Shown here piece by piece: positions 44,174 to 57,821 of a stretch of DNA of 64,000 bases. Each line of letters begins with the position of its first letter. Position 1 is the stretch's first letter. A model generated the notes under the pieces. That model was not told the DNA's origin and searched no databases. It saw only the letters and a program-made list of their open reading frames with translations. The stretch comes from Eupeodes corollae (lineage: Eukaryota; Arthropoda; Insecta; Diptera; Syrphidae): NCBI RefSeq assembly GCF_945859685.1, contig NC_079147.1, positions 307,766,485 through 307,830,484 on the forward strand, written 5' to 3'. A program made the translations under genes and the position numbers.

Positions 44174-45130
44174 CCTATCTGTATTTTCATTCAGCTTTCT
44201 AAAGTCTACACAGAACCTATAGGAGCCGATCACTTAATAATTCCTGCTGATAATACCCTTGCCTTACCGCCGACGTCTTATTCTTATGCCCAACCATAGT
44301 TGTGCACCCTAAACCTTAAGGCTTTTACTAAATGATTGCTGTTTCAAATTTTTTAAACTCATAGTTTCCCTATCACCTAACTCCAAACGTTCTGTAATAT
44401 AAAACAAATCGAAACCGGTTGCTCAGAGAAATTCCAAACGCGTGATTTTAAATCCGGGACTATAACCGAAAGTGTCCAAAAAGTTGCAGAGTTGATATGA
44501 CGATAGCTACAACTAACATTGCCCTATCTTCAACAACTATTAAAAGCGAGAGAGAGTTTCTAATAGTATTACGACTGTTCCATCTTCCAAACGAACGCAA
44601 TGAACGCTGTTTCTCTTTAAAGAAAGACCTACATTTTTGAGAATGTTCCCAGGATCCCTACCCACTATAGTTCTAGCTCCTGAATCTTATATACCTGCCA
44701 TAAATACTAACACTCAAAAATGGGCGCGTATTAATATTATTTCCCTCCAAAGTAAGACCTAAATGAATTTAATGTATATGCTGGTTCTTAGAAGGCAACC
44801 TAACCTATTCAATTCCTTTGGACTTTCCGCCCTGCTGGCGCAATAGCCCGTTGTATATTTTCCGAGCATTGACGACAATTTTTCTCTTGACCCCTAACTG
44901 ATCACAACCAAAGCAACGCCTAGGAGCAAAACACCAATTTGCAAAATGGCCCGATCCATTGCAATTGTAGCACCTAAGGGAAGAATTGTGATTCGAAGAA
45001 CTGATCTTTTGTTTGATTTGGTCATTCCCCACAACAGTCGATAGCTTTTTTGTTTTATGAAATATATTCTCCATACCAATATGAGTAAAATAAAACGACC
45101 TTGTCAAGTAGATATTTCTGAGCGTTCTTG
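44174..45130 (-). mobile_element. Gypsy-type LTR retrotransposon remnant, gag end and RT first half
   Basis: Minus strand: a gag nucleocapsid piece (44805-45107) with a CX2CX4HX4C knuckle (CYNCNGSGHFANWC) and a second, incomplete CFGC knuckle; a decayed interval with protease/linker-like sequence; then the RT opening with LADNTLALPPTS-like and RFCVDFRKLNENTDRHAYP blocks at about 44174-44240. The RT continues beyond the RTE insertion at 41800-42162. No LTRs recognised. Old and inactive. Confidence 0.8.
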
Positions 45131-45219
45131 AGCTTTGAGAGAGGTACAGACATTTCTTTAAAATCCATGGATGTTTATTCTATCGGACTTTGGAAAGTCG
45201 AGATATGTCAAACTATAGG

Positions 45220-45790
45220 ATATCTCCATTCATGCAAGATATTTTTCACCCCTTTTGTGGCTGTGATCTACAAAGCTTTAATTTTTTCAAAACTTGAATT
45301 ATGCGTCTCACATATTAATGGCAGGAGAACCTGTACAAAATTTAAAACCATTTGACAGAATCCAAGAAGTAGCTTGATAAATTTATGATAAGCAACATAA
45401 TTAATACTGTTTTACCGCTGTTATATTTCATGTTTTTTGTTGTTGTAGTTGTCGTATGTACATTTTTCAAAACTATATTCTACTAAAATACTTCGTCCTA
45501 TTCTTAAAAGATATTCTGCCGTAATGTTCAATCCTCAGTTTTAAACTTCACGTCATTTTGGGATGTACTGAGGGCCTTTTTTTCAACCGTACATCAAGAA
45601 TGTGGAATGCTTAAGCTAACTCTATTGTTCCCTTCCGTTTTGATTCTTAAAACTTTCAAGTCTAAAACACCCACCGTCATCTCTTTTTAAATCCTTTCCC
45701 ATTTTTCAAATATTTGACCAATATTTGAACTTTAAATATGTTAAGTAAGGTAATCACAATCCCTTTAAAGTGCACTAAATTTTGCATTTA
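45220..45790 (+). mobile_element. CR1-like 3' fragment (family A)
   Basis: Diverged copy of the ORF2 C-terminal region: KIFFTPFVAVIYKALIFSKLELCVSHI aligns with KKFVTPSDLAIIYKAFIRPKLEYDSHF of the 49790 copy, and FFNRTSRMWNA near 45580-45615 matches the C-terminal signature. A 3' UTR follows. Broken by stops and deletions. Confidence 0.75.
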
Positions 45791-48700
45791 AGTCCCTTAA
45801 GGACTTAATAACATCGAAAAAAAATTTAAATCTTAAACTTTTTTCAGTATGAGTGTTTTTGTATAGAAAAAAACATCCTTTGTATTAAACTCCCTACGCA
45901 CCCTTATGCTTGTTCAAGTGATCCAATTTCGAATAAGTGAATTTACGCCTAGAAAAACATTCTACAACCTCTCCATCAAACAACTTGAATCCTTTTTTAA
46001 CTACAGCTATATCACCTTCAAAGGCCTGCGCTATGGATACCCAATTTAGAAGTTAAGCTATATCCTTTCATTTCACAAAAAAAAGGATGCAAAAACAAAC
46101 GAACAGAAAACATTTTTGTTTCAAAAATCTTTAATTAAAACCCTTGTTCCTGGTCAACGCACACGCGGCCAACCACCAACCTAATAATCGAGTTTCTGAA
46201 GCTAGAGCATCCGGATCTGCTCTGCATGGCAACAAAATACAAAAACTGCAAACAAAAAACAACAACATATATTCACCCCTCCCGATGCGATGCGATGGAA
46301 TGGATGGAACAGAATTACAGAAGATAGAAAAGGGTCTATTATTGGTGGTTGGTTTTGACCCAGCTATTAACTTCGTTTTCAACAGTCACGTATGCAGAAT
46401 ACAACGCGTCCTTTATCCTTAATCCTGTTTCCTGATGGATATGATAATACATGAGAGCATATATATACGCGCGATTTTTTTTTGTTGTACTTATTCAAAA
46501 TGTTAACGTCATCCAACCCTCTTTGAACTCGGACAACCCTTAAATGATACACACACAATATAAATGGCCACAGGATATTATTTTGCCTAGGATTCTCCTC
46601 GACCCTTTTCTTTTTTTGCATACATTTTTGCTGTGATGTATTTTTAGAACTTTTCAATATGGTCCTTGTTGCTATGGGACAAAATAGAAATCGAGAATCA
46701 TAATTGCAATCATCAAGCATTTTGTGTGTATCCTTATCCTTATGTCCTTATCCAGCCTGCCATGAGGCTGTATACGAGTATGTGTAGCATAGCAACAGTG
46801 TATACACTATACAGTGCGTTGTATGTCCTAAAATCTATTTCATCATATCATAATATGAAATCTGAGTGATGATGACGATGATGGGTGGTGGATTGGGGTG
46901 TGGGGTGGTGATGTTATTGTGCACCTTTCTGTTTCTCGATTGCATAATGGAATCTAAAATTTCAACAAGTTAGTATAGCAGAGAGGGCTTTCACTCCGCA
47001 CATATTCAATTCACTTCAAAACGAGGGTAAAAGATGAGTGTATACAGCAAAAGCAACAATCAACCCAACAAAATAACATATATCATAATACTCAACCCCA
47101 TCACAGGACTTTTTATATGATTATTGTAGATGGATGGAAATAAAATAAAATAAAAAAAAAGAAAAATTGGAAAATAAAAATAAGCACGCGAAAGTGGGAA
47201 ACATATAAAAAGGGGTTGGGTTGACGATAGTTCATTAGCATATTTCTCGCGTAGAGCGGTGAAATATAAATTTTCAAATCACAATAAAAGAATAAAGTCC
47301 TTATTCTCTTCTCCTGGCTTCGCTTTTTGTCTTCTTATCCTTCTTTTTTTATTGTTTAATAAGAGAAAGAAGAAACAAACCCGCGGGACTTGCATGCAGC
47401 ACCTTTCCCCACGGATGATTATGCAATCGCGAATTATACCAAAATACCATGTTCCCTGTTATTTTTTCGTCCTTTTTTCTTATTCATATTTTCAGTGAAA
47501 TGTTGTTGTAGTTGTTGTTGCTGGTTGCTGTTGTATGGTAGTTTCTTTTGTTTGATGGTGTTCTTTGTTTGTTGATTTGATTCGCCCTTCACTGCGCTAA
47601 TTCCCGTGCATTACGGGTTCTGTTCAGTTCCATTCTTTTGATCGTGAGAGGGGCGAAGGATAATAGTTTTTCTTGTGTGTACGAGTATATGGTTTTTGAC
47701 AAGGACAACAAAAGTTATATGTGTATATATTTATGAGTGAGTGCATTTTGAGCGAGTTGAGTGAATGCAATTTTTAAGATTAATATTTTTTGTATTTTTA
47801 CTGTTAGTAGATGATGGGGTAGGTTTAAGGTAGCTTGTATTTTCGTTCGGGTGAAAGGACACATGGAATGGTGTTGACAATTGACATACTTTCTAATGCG
47901 ACATTGAGAGATGCTATCAGTGTCCTTAAGCTGGGATAAGATTCTTATTATTTCTACTTTTTTTTGTTTTCTTAATTTGCATATTTATTAAGAAAATTGA
48001 ATATAATTTTGCGGGTCCTACTTGAGAAACTCATGGGAACTCATCATCATCTTAATATTTAGTGTTGAAGTGTTTTATGACTCGATATAACAAGAATATG
48101 TATATGGGAAAAAAAGTAAAGAGTCCTTGAAATGATGAATTTGTTTATGGACAAGAAATAATTAATGAAATATTAAAGCAATCAAAATCACAAACACGGT
48201 ATACCTTAGGTATGTTGAGTGAAATTCAGGGAATCACCTAATTAGGCACTTCATTTGGCCAAACGTTTTTGTGATGTGATGGACAAGGACTTTTTATATT
48301 TCAATTGTTAAATAGTTTTCCTTTACATTTGTTATAGAAAATAGAAAAGTAAGAAGTAATCTCTTGATGGTAATTAAACTGATTTATTATTCTTATTATG
48401 AAGAATAAATAGACTATATTCCGGGTCAATAAGTCCTTTCACATACTCTCATTGACCTGACCATATGTCAATTTGTGTTCAATTTCACCCATCATAATAA
48501 ATGACTGAATGAGATAATTACCAACTATCCGACAGGCTAATCACCAAGAATTTCTCATCATATATATGGCAATTGCTTCCCTTCTAAAAGTATATAGTTT
48601 CTTCTCATTTATCTGTAGTTATAGAAAGGAAAAGATAGGAATAAGGAGATTGAGTTTCATGTGACTTACTTTCTATAGAATTATTTATCCTCTTATAGTC

Positions 48701-49420
48701 CTTTTAACTACTTTTTGATTTACCCTTGATGATCTGACATCCTTTCCTTGTTCGATATCAATATCCCAGGATGTAGGACAAAACTCCCAAGGGATGTTGT
48801 TAGTGAAATCCCATAGCTTACAGTTTTTTATTCACAACTGCTAATAAACAAAAAATATGTATTAAGGGAAAGGCGAGTTGAACTTTACCTAATTGTTCTT
48901 GAAGGAATTAGGAGTCTATTTTCAAATATAAAAATTAATTAATTTTATCGATCTCAAATTATATGTATGTCAACTGAAGTAAATTTGGAAACATGTTGAA
49001 AAGTCATATTTCGGTATAGAATTCCATTCGTTCTTTGTTTCGGTTTCTCTCTCGTCTATAGATTCAAAGCGATGCCTACAGAGTAATATTTTAAGTTAAG
49101 CAAATAGCCAGAAGTCATATGGTATTAAGACAGTTGCCTACGGTAGTTCCGAAATGATTTTATTTTGTTTAGTTTTTGGGGAAATTATCCGGAATTGATA
49201 TTTTTTGACACCAATTCTCAATATGGTTTTCACTAAACCTTTATATATTCTTCTAAGGTCAGCAAATCTTCGAGTTCTTAGAACTTATTTGATTTTCAAC
49301 ATTTTCTCGACCATCTTTGAACTTTTTTTACTACTTATTGACCGCTTTTTTTGATATGTTTTAAAGCAGTTTCACAAAACCTACCATGTTACATATATTA
49401 AAAATGTTTGCTTTTGTTGA
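45791..49420. other. non-coding, no gene or transposon recognised
   Basis: A/T-rich with simple repeats; contains TACGAGTA octamers at 46773 and 47680. No convincing coding domain. Confidence 0.55.
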
Positions 49421-49424
49421 AAAA

Positions 49425-49560
49425 TAAAACTAGAAATGTAAAATATAAATGCTGGGGTACCACAGGGTACTGTTTTATACACTACTTTCTTTTACAATTT
49501 CACTAGCGATTTCCTGTTTGTGCCTTCTAAGCCAAGGAACTGTTTCTGAGACAATTGTAA
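49425..49560 (+). pseudogene. CR1-like RT scrap (family A)
   Basis: KINAGVPQGTVLYTLLS aligns with KINAGVPQASVLSPTLFL of the copy 600 bp downstream. Only the motif around PQG is clear. Confidence 0.6.
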
Positions 49561-49779
49561 CTACAGCCTTTTATATTCGCAAGTCCAGAGTTTAGGCTAT
49601 TTATAAATATCTTTAACCTAAGTTAAGGACTAAGCCCTTGGTTTAACTATAGTCTTAGCCAAATGTCATATTTGATTTTTGTTTGTGAATTGAAAAGTTT
49701 GATATAAATTATAAAAAATAAATGTTACGTTAATTTGTTGTCTAGCAAAATTGATACAGCAGCTCAAGAAGATTTGAAA

Positions 49780-50872
49780 TTTGAATATCTTAGAAGAGTT
49801 TGAGCTATTTGATGATCTGCAAAATATGCCTCCAAGAAAAACGAAAATATACAAAACACTGTTTGAATCAAAGACATTAGATAGAGTTTGGCACCAAGCT
49901 ATCTTATCGAAAATGCGGTATTTTGGTATTGATGAATCTCTTCTTTGTTGGATTAGAAATAACCTTTCTAACTGTTCAATACAAGTTGTATTGGATGGTT
50001 TCATGTTTGAAATTTATAAAATAAATGCTGGTGTCCCCCAGGCCTCCGTTTTATCTCCGACTCTCTTCCTTATAGTCATAAATGATCTTATGTCTGCCAT
50101 TTCTAATCCATTAAACTGTTTTACCGACGACAGTACCCTCATCTTCTCATACTCGATCTTAGATTCACATTCGTGTCTTTGGGATGTGGAACTTAAACGG
50201 CAGCATATGATTAGCTCATTAAATTCTGATCTTTACAGAAACCGTGTAGAATTTAATGCTTCAAAAACTCAATGCTGTCTCCTGTCATTAAAACGTAACA
50301 CATCCCCGATGCCACTATCTTTGAGTGGCACTTGCATCCCGGAAACTAATCAACCGTCAGTAATCGGTAAGAGTATCACAGATCACCTTTTACGGAATGA
50401 TCATATATTTGATATTGCCAAAAATGCTGCCAGGTGCTTAGGATTTCTCCGACGGTGCAAGAAATTTGTCACCCCTTCTGATCTGGCTATAATTTACAAA
50501 GCTTTCATACGTCCAAAGCTTGAATATGATTCGCATTTCTTGGCAGGTGCCCCTTAAACAACTTTAAGTCTCTTGGATATAATACAAAAAAGGGCTTCGA
50601 AAATGATAGGCAATAGAATTATAATCGCAATATTTACCTCGCTAGAACACTGCAGCAATGTTTCATGCTTATCGTTGTTTTATCGATATTTTTACAAACA
50701 ATGTGCGGTTGAATTAGTCAGTGGCATTCCACCACCCCTTAAAAGATTCGGCGGTAATACTCGCACTTCCAGGAGTGCTCATGAGTTTACGATTGAGGTC
50801 AATTTCGTTTAAATGTAAACATATAAAGGGTACTAATAACCCCTTGAGTGCCTGTAAATTAAAAAAAAAATA
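49780..50872 (+). mobile_element. CR1-like non-LTR retrotransposon, 5'-truncated (family A)
   Basis: An open frame (49781-50557) gives RT from the DRVWHQAILSKMRYFGIDES block through INAGVPQASVLSP, CFTDDSTLIFSY (catalytic box changed from YADD to FTDD, keeping both Asp), RVEFNASKTQCC and RPKLEYDSH. After a stop a second piece (50573-50812) continues with IIQKRASKMIG and RTSRSAHEFT. The RMWNALP signature is missing because of a deletion. Ends CCCCTTGAGTGCC and an A10 run at 50860-50869. The first 15-20 codons of the frame are not LINE-like. Confidence 0.85.
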
Positions 50873-51245
50873 GTTTTCCTACCGTTTTCGTTCAATTTTA
50901 CTACCGTTGGCGTTCAATATTTTCTTTGTTGTTTATCTAAAATATAATAAAATGTTTTTAGTTTTTTTTTTTTGTTTTGATATTTTACTAAATAGTTTTG
51001 TTTTAATTACTTTTTACGACTTTCAATTTGAGCAATGACAGAACAAAATAACAAGTTTGGAAATATAGCAGTCTTTTTGTTTCTTTCACCTGCTATTTGA
51101 AGTATTTTTGTAGTAGAACACAAACTTCTACTAAATACAGCTGGGAATGTGACTTTAAATAGAAGCTGTGTTTATTTAACCAACAAGCTTTGAACTACAG
51201 ATCAAGAAAGAAAACACAACCTTACTAATTCTCTATCAATACGCC
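50873..51245. other. AT-rich gap, nothing recognised
   Basis: T- and A-rich sequence between two LINE fragments; no open frame of note. Confidence 0.5.
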
Positions 51246-51249
51246 CCAT

Positions 51250-51620
51250 TCAAGTTATAAGCTTGATATAAGTCCCGTCTCTTGTCTGCGACTCCAGTAT
51301 TTTACTTAAACCTTTTGAACATAATTCAAAAAAGAGTCTATGGGACTTTTTTGCTTCATCAAAATATCGTAGTAATGTTCTTGAAAGAGCAATTTGCATT
51401 TCTTCCCTTAAACAGTTTCACAGTAAGACTCTCCCTTATGTCCATCAGTTTGAACTTGAGGTAAACTTCTATCAAACAGTGAAATATAGAAGTTCGATCT
51501 TTAACCGTACTACGGGAATGTGGAATGCCTTACTACGCCCTGTTTTTCCTTTTCATTGTTCAATTCAAGATTTTAGACTTATGTGCTTCGGAAACTCCTT
51601 TCTAACCCCTCCTTTTTTAC
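51250..51620 (+). mobile_element. CR1-like 3' fragment (family A)
   Basis: Decayed C-terminal part: NIIQKRVYGTF (compare DIIQKRASKMIG), VHQFELEVNFYQTVKYRSSIFNRTTGMWNALLRPVFPFHCSIQDF. It ends near 51615, directly before the LOA-like piece. Confidence 0.8.
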
Positions 51621-51639
51621 TAGCTACATGTAGGAAGTA

Positions 51640-52770
51640 TAGCATTCGCTATTCACCCTTCACGCTACCTCGGCTCAAACGGTCAAATCCTATCATTGTC
51701 TTCCAGTGCAAAATATTTGGGAGTTATACTCGACCCTAAACTTAACTGGAAACTAAATATTGAAGTACGGGTTAAGAAGGCCTGTGTTGCCTTCTACGCC
51801 TGCAGCAAAACTTTCGGCAAAAAGTGGGGACTTCAGTCGAAGACTTCAGATGATGATGATACACAGCCGTAGTACCTCCAATCTTAACAAATGGTTCGAA
51901 TGTGTTTTGGCCTGCTCTTAGCAAAGCCTATAATATTGATAAGCTAAAGAAGGTTCAGAGAACAGCTTGCGTGGGCACAACAGGGGCCATGCGTACTTGC
52001 CCAACGAACGCCTTAAACGTTATTTTGGATCTTCTACCAATCAAACTTTTTATTAAATAAATAGTTTCCTGCTGAAGGAATCAAATAGCTGGTTGTCAAA
52101 ACCTTATGGTCACAGCAACACAACGAAATTGATTCCCTCAGATATTATCTCGGTAGACACTGACTACTGCACTCCTACTTTGAGCCTTAGTAAGGGTTTT
52201 AAGGTTATTTTCCCATCGAGAGAAGATTGGGAGGATGACATCGTGTCGATAGGTTTCGACACAACCATCTTTACTGACGGCTCAAAGATGTAGTGCGGAG
52301 TTAGTTCTGGGATCTTTTCTGAGTCCCTAAATGTAGCTAAATCCTTTAGGCTTCCTGACTTTGCTAGCGTTTTTCAGGCTGAACTGGTGGCAATAAGGGA
52401 GGCATGTAAGATAATTAAACAAAGCCCAAACTAAAACCGAAATGCAGCTATCTTTATACAGTCAAGCAGCTTTTAAAGCCATTAACTCGGCCACATCCTC
52501 ATATAAATTGGTCCAGCAATGTCGTGATGAGCTTGCGAGTCTGAATATTAAAATCGGTGTCACCCTGATCTGGATTCCGGGCTTGCGGAAATGGCTAACA
52601 TTCCTCTTGGTGCTATGAAGGGTAAAATCTTTTCTATCTACCAAACTGAATCAAACCGAAGGTGGAGCAATTTACCCAACTACATTATATCTAGGAAGAT
52701 ATGGCCCATCTATAATAAAACCCGTACAAACGATCTTCTATACAGGCCAAGGCCAAGGTTGAAGATTTCA
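51640..52770 (+). mobile_element. LOA/I-type LINE remnant with RNase H
   Basis: Broken plus-strand frames: KYLGVILDPKLNWKLNIE (RT thumb, 51705-51765), KLKKVQRTACVGTTGAMRTCPTNALNVILDLLPI, then FDTTIFTDGSKM (first RNase H Asp), VFQAELVAIREACK, and a C-terminal WSNLPNYIISRKIWP block. The same order occurs in the copy at 57812-60039. RT palm is absent and stops are frequent. The clade (LOA versus another RNase H-bearing clade) is from recalled motifs. Confidence 0.78.
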
Positions 52771-55700
52771 AAGACTACGTTCTTGAATAGTTCAACATTT
52801 TTTAAAGATACAAAATTAAATGTTACCTGTTTTCAAAAGGAAGTTGGTTATTAACTCCATAATACATTAAAATAAAACATTTGTTATTCTTGAAATTCCG
52901 GCATTTTTTCCCCAGAGTAAAAATCAAAGATTATCAAATAATGGTTTTTAGTGATTACTTCTTTAAACTTCTAGAAGAATTACAATGATATCGTGGAATA
53001 AAGCCCATTAATAAATCAAATATTTATTTGTTTAGGTTATATTTCATTTGTAAAAATTATATTTGATGCTCTTAGTAATTAGAAAGGCTTAAAAATAAAA
53101 ATATTTTTAAGCCTTTACTGATGAATTATAGATCTTTGTGAAAATCTACATTTATTTCTTGATCTTTTTTTTCCATAAACTGTATATGATTTTAATTGAT
53201 TTAAGATCTTGTTCCATAAATTAAGATCACACGATTCCTTCACAGCATATTTTATATAGTTAATCACTGGTCTGCGCATCCCCTTTGGTAGGTAGCTTCA
53301 TGAGAAATATGAAAAGGACGAAAAAGGTCAGTGCAGTTCATGATTTATTTCGATGATATTTTATGTTGTAAATCACCTCCTCTGTATATCTTCCTTATTT
53401 GAGAAAAGGACATTTCTGTTCACTAAGCGCAGTTATAGTTTTAAATCGTATTTATCAAATAACTCACTTTCTATGCCAACTAGAGATGTGTATAGGTGAG
53501 TTACTTTGTAAAACCCCCTTTGAACCAAAGACCACGAATAGGTACAACACTATAAATATTGTGTCCTATATATAACCCTTTTATCATTTCGACCAAGGAC
53601 GAAGTACGAAGGACCCAGAGCCAAACACCGAACAGCAGAAGCAATAAGGTAATTTAAACGCGCAATCGTTTTGCATTCCAATTCTGGGCGATTAAAGTGA
53701 AACCATTGCCTGAGATTTATGCGAAAGGTTTTATATCCTTTTCCTTTTTTGTGTGGGTATTGGGATAACCCCTGTTCTATTTCCTGCGTGCTATAATTCT
53801 ACCACACCGCGCCGTAACTGTATAACACCACAGAAAGCTACTGTAGCTAGAACAGAGCACAGAAAGATACAGAATACGTACAAAAATCTGAATGAATAAA
53901 TAAAGCCATCAATGAACTGGAAATTTTAATGCAATGAGTTATTGCTCAGTCATAATTCATATATTGCCGTGCCATACCGTTGTGTCGTGGCGTGTCGGTC
54001 CTTGGTCCTATCCTAGAGATCCTGCCATACATAGGTCCCCGCGTATAGTCCTTAAAAGAATGTATGTTCGGAGGAATGTGAGTCACAAAAGTTTTCTCCA
54101 TGTTACGCTTCTTGCACATTGTTTCATTGTTTCATCTTTTAACAATCGCACCGCGACTCGATTTTATACAAGCCTGATGGGCATAGGTAGGTTCGAGGAT
54201 AATATACGAGTTCGGGCATATATTGGGGTATTGACTTTTTGTTTTCGTGAAATGTGTTTATAGATATCCTCGCGATATGCGAGGATGCACAAACGCAAAA
54301 GCCGAGCAACTCAGCCGTATCTATAGGCTAGGCATTCTACTGAGCTGAGCAGTATAGTTATACCTATCTTACAAAAGATGTATGGTACAGTTATAAGCGG
54401 AAGGAAGCAGAAGGATATGTGAAATGCGACGACACAACACTCTATACGCTACGAGACGCGACTCGACGATCCCAAAAAAACGGGAGATGTATATTGTTGC
54501 TTATATTTTCTGATGTCAGTAAAAATGTATTTTTATTTTTCTTTTGTCTTTTCCAATTTTCTTTTAACAACGAGTGTTATCAATTTTTATTAGGTGGTGG
54601 CTTCCATAAATTTTCCGCGCGAGTATTGTTTCGGGATGTACACATATTTTCGTGTATGATTTACAATAGAAACATAAATCATTCCAGAACGCATTATACT
54701 ATTTAATTTCTTTTTTTTCTTATGTAATTCTTGTGCTCGAAAAGGAACGAGTTTTATTTTTATCTTTAATCAAAAATCCTGATTTCGGATTTATTCGAAA
54801 ATTCTTTGTATGAAAATGTTGCATGACTGAGTTTTCTTTTTATATTTGATTTTATTATAATTTAAAAATGTTGTAAGTAATAAAAATCTTTCCCATTAAC
54901 ACATTGATGTTTCTTTTGAAATTTTAAAATTTTACTGGAGTCAATGGCTTGAGAGTTATGTATATGAGAATTGTAAGGAGAAAGATATTTTTCATCGCAC
55001 TAGAATAAAATTAATGCATATCTGAGATACATATTGAGATGAGTATTACTCAATATTTTATTAGTTTTTTTAAATCCTTGTAATTTGAAACAAAATATTT
55101 GACTAGCCTTAAAAACCTGTGAAGAAATCTTATAGTATTTCTTGAAATCTTTTTAATAATATGCAAATAGGTTGCAAATTAGGGTTACAATACTTTTGTT
55201 TTTAGGCCTTCAAAAACACAAATCAAATAAAATTTACATTTATTTCCACTCTTATTTCGTTACAAAAAAATCGGAACCATTGCCAAATTTTGAAATTTTT
55301 GATCGCCCAATATTATTTAGACAATACCAAACAAGTAATTTGAACTAAGTATAAGGAACACCAAATTAAGCGAACTTTTTATAAAAACTAAAGGGCCTTT
55401 TTGAGAAATGTGGGGAAGGACAGGCACATAGAAGAATGGAATTGTAGGTCACGCCTTTTCGACTTTTCTTCCATCTAAGTGTCATTTTTCAAAGTTTTTT
55501 ACGTATTTTTTTTTATTTAAAGTTTATATTTATGTACAGTAATAATTAATGGACAAATATTAAGCTATTCAAACACAATTTCTTCTGTAGACATCACCAA
55601 AAAAGACCCAATAGTCAATGATGTAGGTCTGTGGGGGGGGGGGAGCATTATTTGGCTACGCATTTGACGAGAATAGCACTATCAATAAAGACGAATTTAC

Positions 55701-57099
55701 TAAATTCATAATTAGGTCGTGATTGCAGAGAAAAGGGAGGAGTTGAAAAATTGGGACAGCTTCACATTGAAAACATTATCATATCCAACTCTTAAACCAT
55801 TTTTGCTAAAGCCTTTTAAAAACTTTTGGGCAAGGGTTGATGTTGCAAAGTTGAAGAACAAACTGGAGATTGAGATAAGTCTTATCGAACCTCAACAAGA
55901 AAACCTGAATATGCCAGGCATAGATTTCAAAGCATTTCCTCAACAATTTAATTGATAACCTATGCATGTACATACAAATATTCGGAGCTTAAAACGCGAT
56001 AGTATAAGCAGTTCGTTTAATTTTAACAATTACAATATCAGTTTTAAACATTTCAACAAACTATCATTATTTATGTATTTATTTATTTATTTACGATATG
56101 AAAATATAATACAATTGATAAAATATAGAGGGTAGTTTCCCTCCCTATTTCAATTTTCGGGAAATTGTACTTTTGATGCACTTTTTCTAGGAAACGCGGC
56201 CTCTACGTACTGGCAGAAGAGCGTTTTGTTGTTAACATTACTAAGGCTAACCTCAACTTTAATTTCAACAATTACCGCATCAGTGATCGAATGAGAAAGT
56301 CCGAATAGAGATCGATTATTTTTGTATCCATCCATTCGAAAGGTAATACTATCAAAAATTATATTAGTGTGTATTTAAGCAAAATTTAACAGTTATCAGA
56401 AAGTTATATAATCAAAGCTGTGGAGCTAAAATGCTTGAGGGACAGTTTCGTTTAATGATTCGCGCTGATATTTATATAGGCCGCAGTAAAATTAGAGTTT
56501 TACCTCAGAATGAAAGATAGTAAGCTGGAAATTTGTTTTAAGCTCCCCATTTGGGAAGTGTACATTGTGTGCAAAGCCGTGATTATTTCAGTTTCTATAG
56601 GTCCTATATTATTAACACCCTTACAACCATTGTAAAGCATACAATTTTCTTAAGTGTTGCGTGACGGAGGGCAAGCAGAGTGCAACACTCAACACTTGTA
56701 TAAATTTAATCGTTGGTGAAGGTCTTTGAAAACTAATTGTCAAATATTCCACCGAAAAGTATAGCATCGCAGCAGCATATTAACCATTCCTATTTTCAAG
56801 AAACAAAAATAGTTAAGATATGATACAGAACCCCAGGATCAAGCGGGGCGCTTAAGCATAAATTACTAAATACATTTAATGTCCGTTGTAACCAATTTTT
56901 TCTACAACCACATCGTAGACCACACGAAACTGAAACATAATAGCCAATACTTTTTCTATACTCTGTAGAAGTTGCAAAGATATACGGAGAATGACTAGAT
57001 CGACTTTTTAATTTATTTTAGATCTTTGTCAAGAAATTTTAAGTTCATCCTTTAAAAAAGCATGTTTTTAATTGTGGGTCATTGTAATTTAATTCAAAA
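52771..57099. other. non-coding, no gene or transposon recognised
   Basis: A/T-rich with a G11-like run near 55633. A 78-codon frame at 55719-55955 (Lys/Leu-rich, coherent) and a 61-codon minus-strand frame at 56150-56335 have no motif I recognise; either could be a fragment of an unknown mobile element. Confidence 0.5.
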
Positions 57100-57799
57100 T
57101 ACAGTTCTGTGCAAAACTTTTGCAACTATCACCGCCTATCAAAAAACGAATATTCGTTTATATAAAAGTTGTTCCAATCAAATTATTTGTATTGCTTTAG
57201 ACTTTTTTATGGTGTGAACTTACTGCCTATAATCCAATAGCACTGATCCACTGGCAAGTTCTACAAAATATTTTGTTTTAAAAATAGCGGGAAACATTAT
57301 ATTCATTGAATATAAAATCCAGAATTTAGAGTAATTTTAAAAAAGGAGCATCACAAAAAGAAATTTCAAAGAGATATTCCATTAACGAATCAACTATTAG
57401 TAGAATCAATAAAAGTGGAAAGGTGTTATGCCATCATAGAGGACGAAGGCCTCGAAGCACCACAGCAAAAGATGATTGAAAAATAACAAATATCTTCCCT
57501 GGCATCATCCAGGGAAGTAAAAATTGAACTTAGGTTACTTAGGTTACTATTGACCCATCAATTATCAGACCCAACGTACTGCAGGCCGGTTTGTGATGTT
57601 TTCAGATAGCAGAGCCATTTAAAAAAAAATGTGAAAGCTTGTTTGGTTTGTCATCTCAATTGGCGAATCAAAGTTCAATATGCAGGGATCGGGTGGAAAA
57701 CAAAATTTCAGGAGGCCAAGAGGTGAGAGACTGAATCCAAATACTTAATTACACTAAAGGAACGGTCAAACATGGAGGTGCTTCCATTTTCGTCTTGGG

Positions 57800-57811
57800 C
57801 TACTTCTCTAG
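57800..57811. repeat. 5' target-site duplication of LOA-like LINE, CTACTTCTCTAG
   Basis: Perfect 12-bp match to 60040-60051; encodes the YFS block of the Tc1-like transposase. Confidence 0.9.
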
Positions 57812-57821
57812 AAATTAAAGT

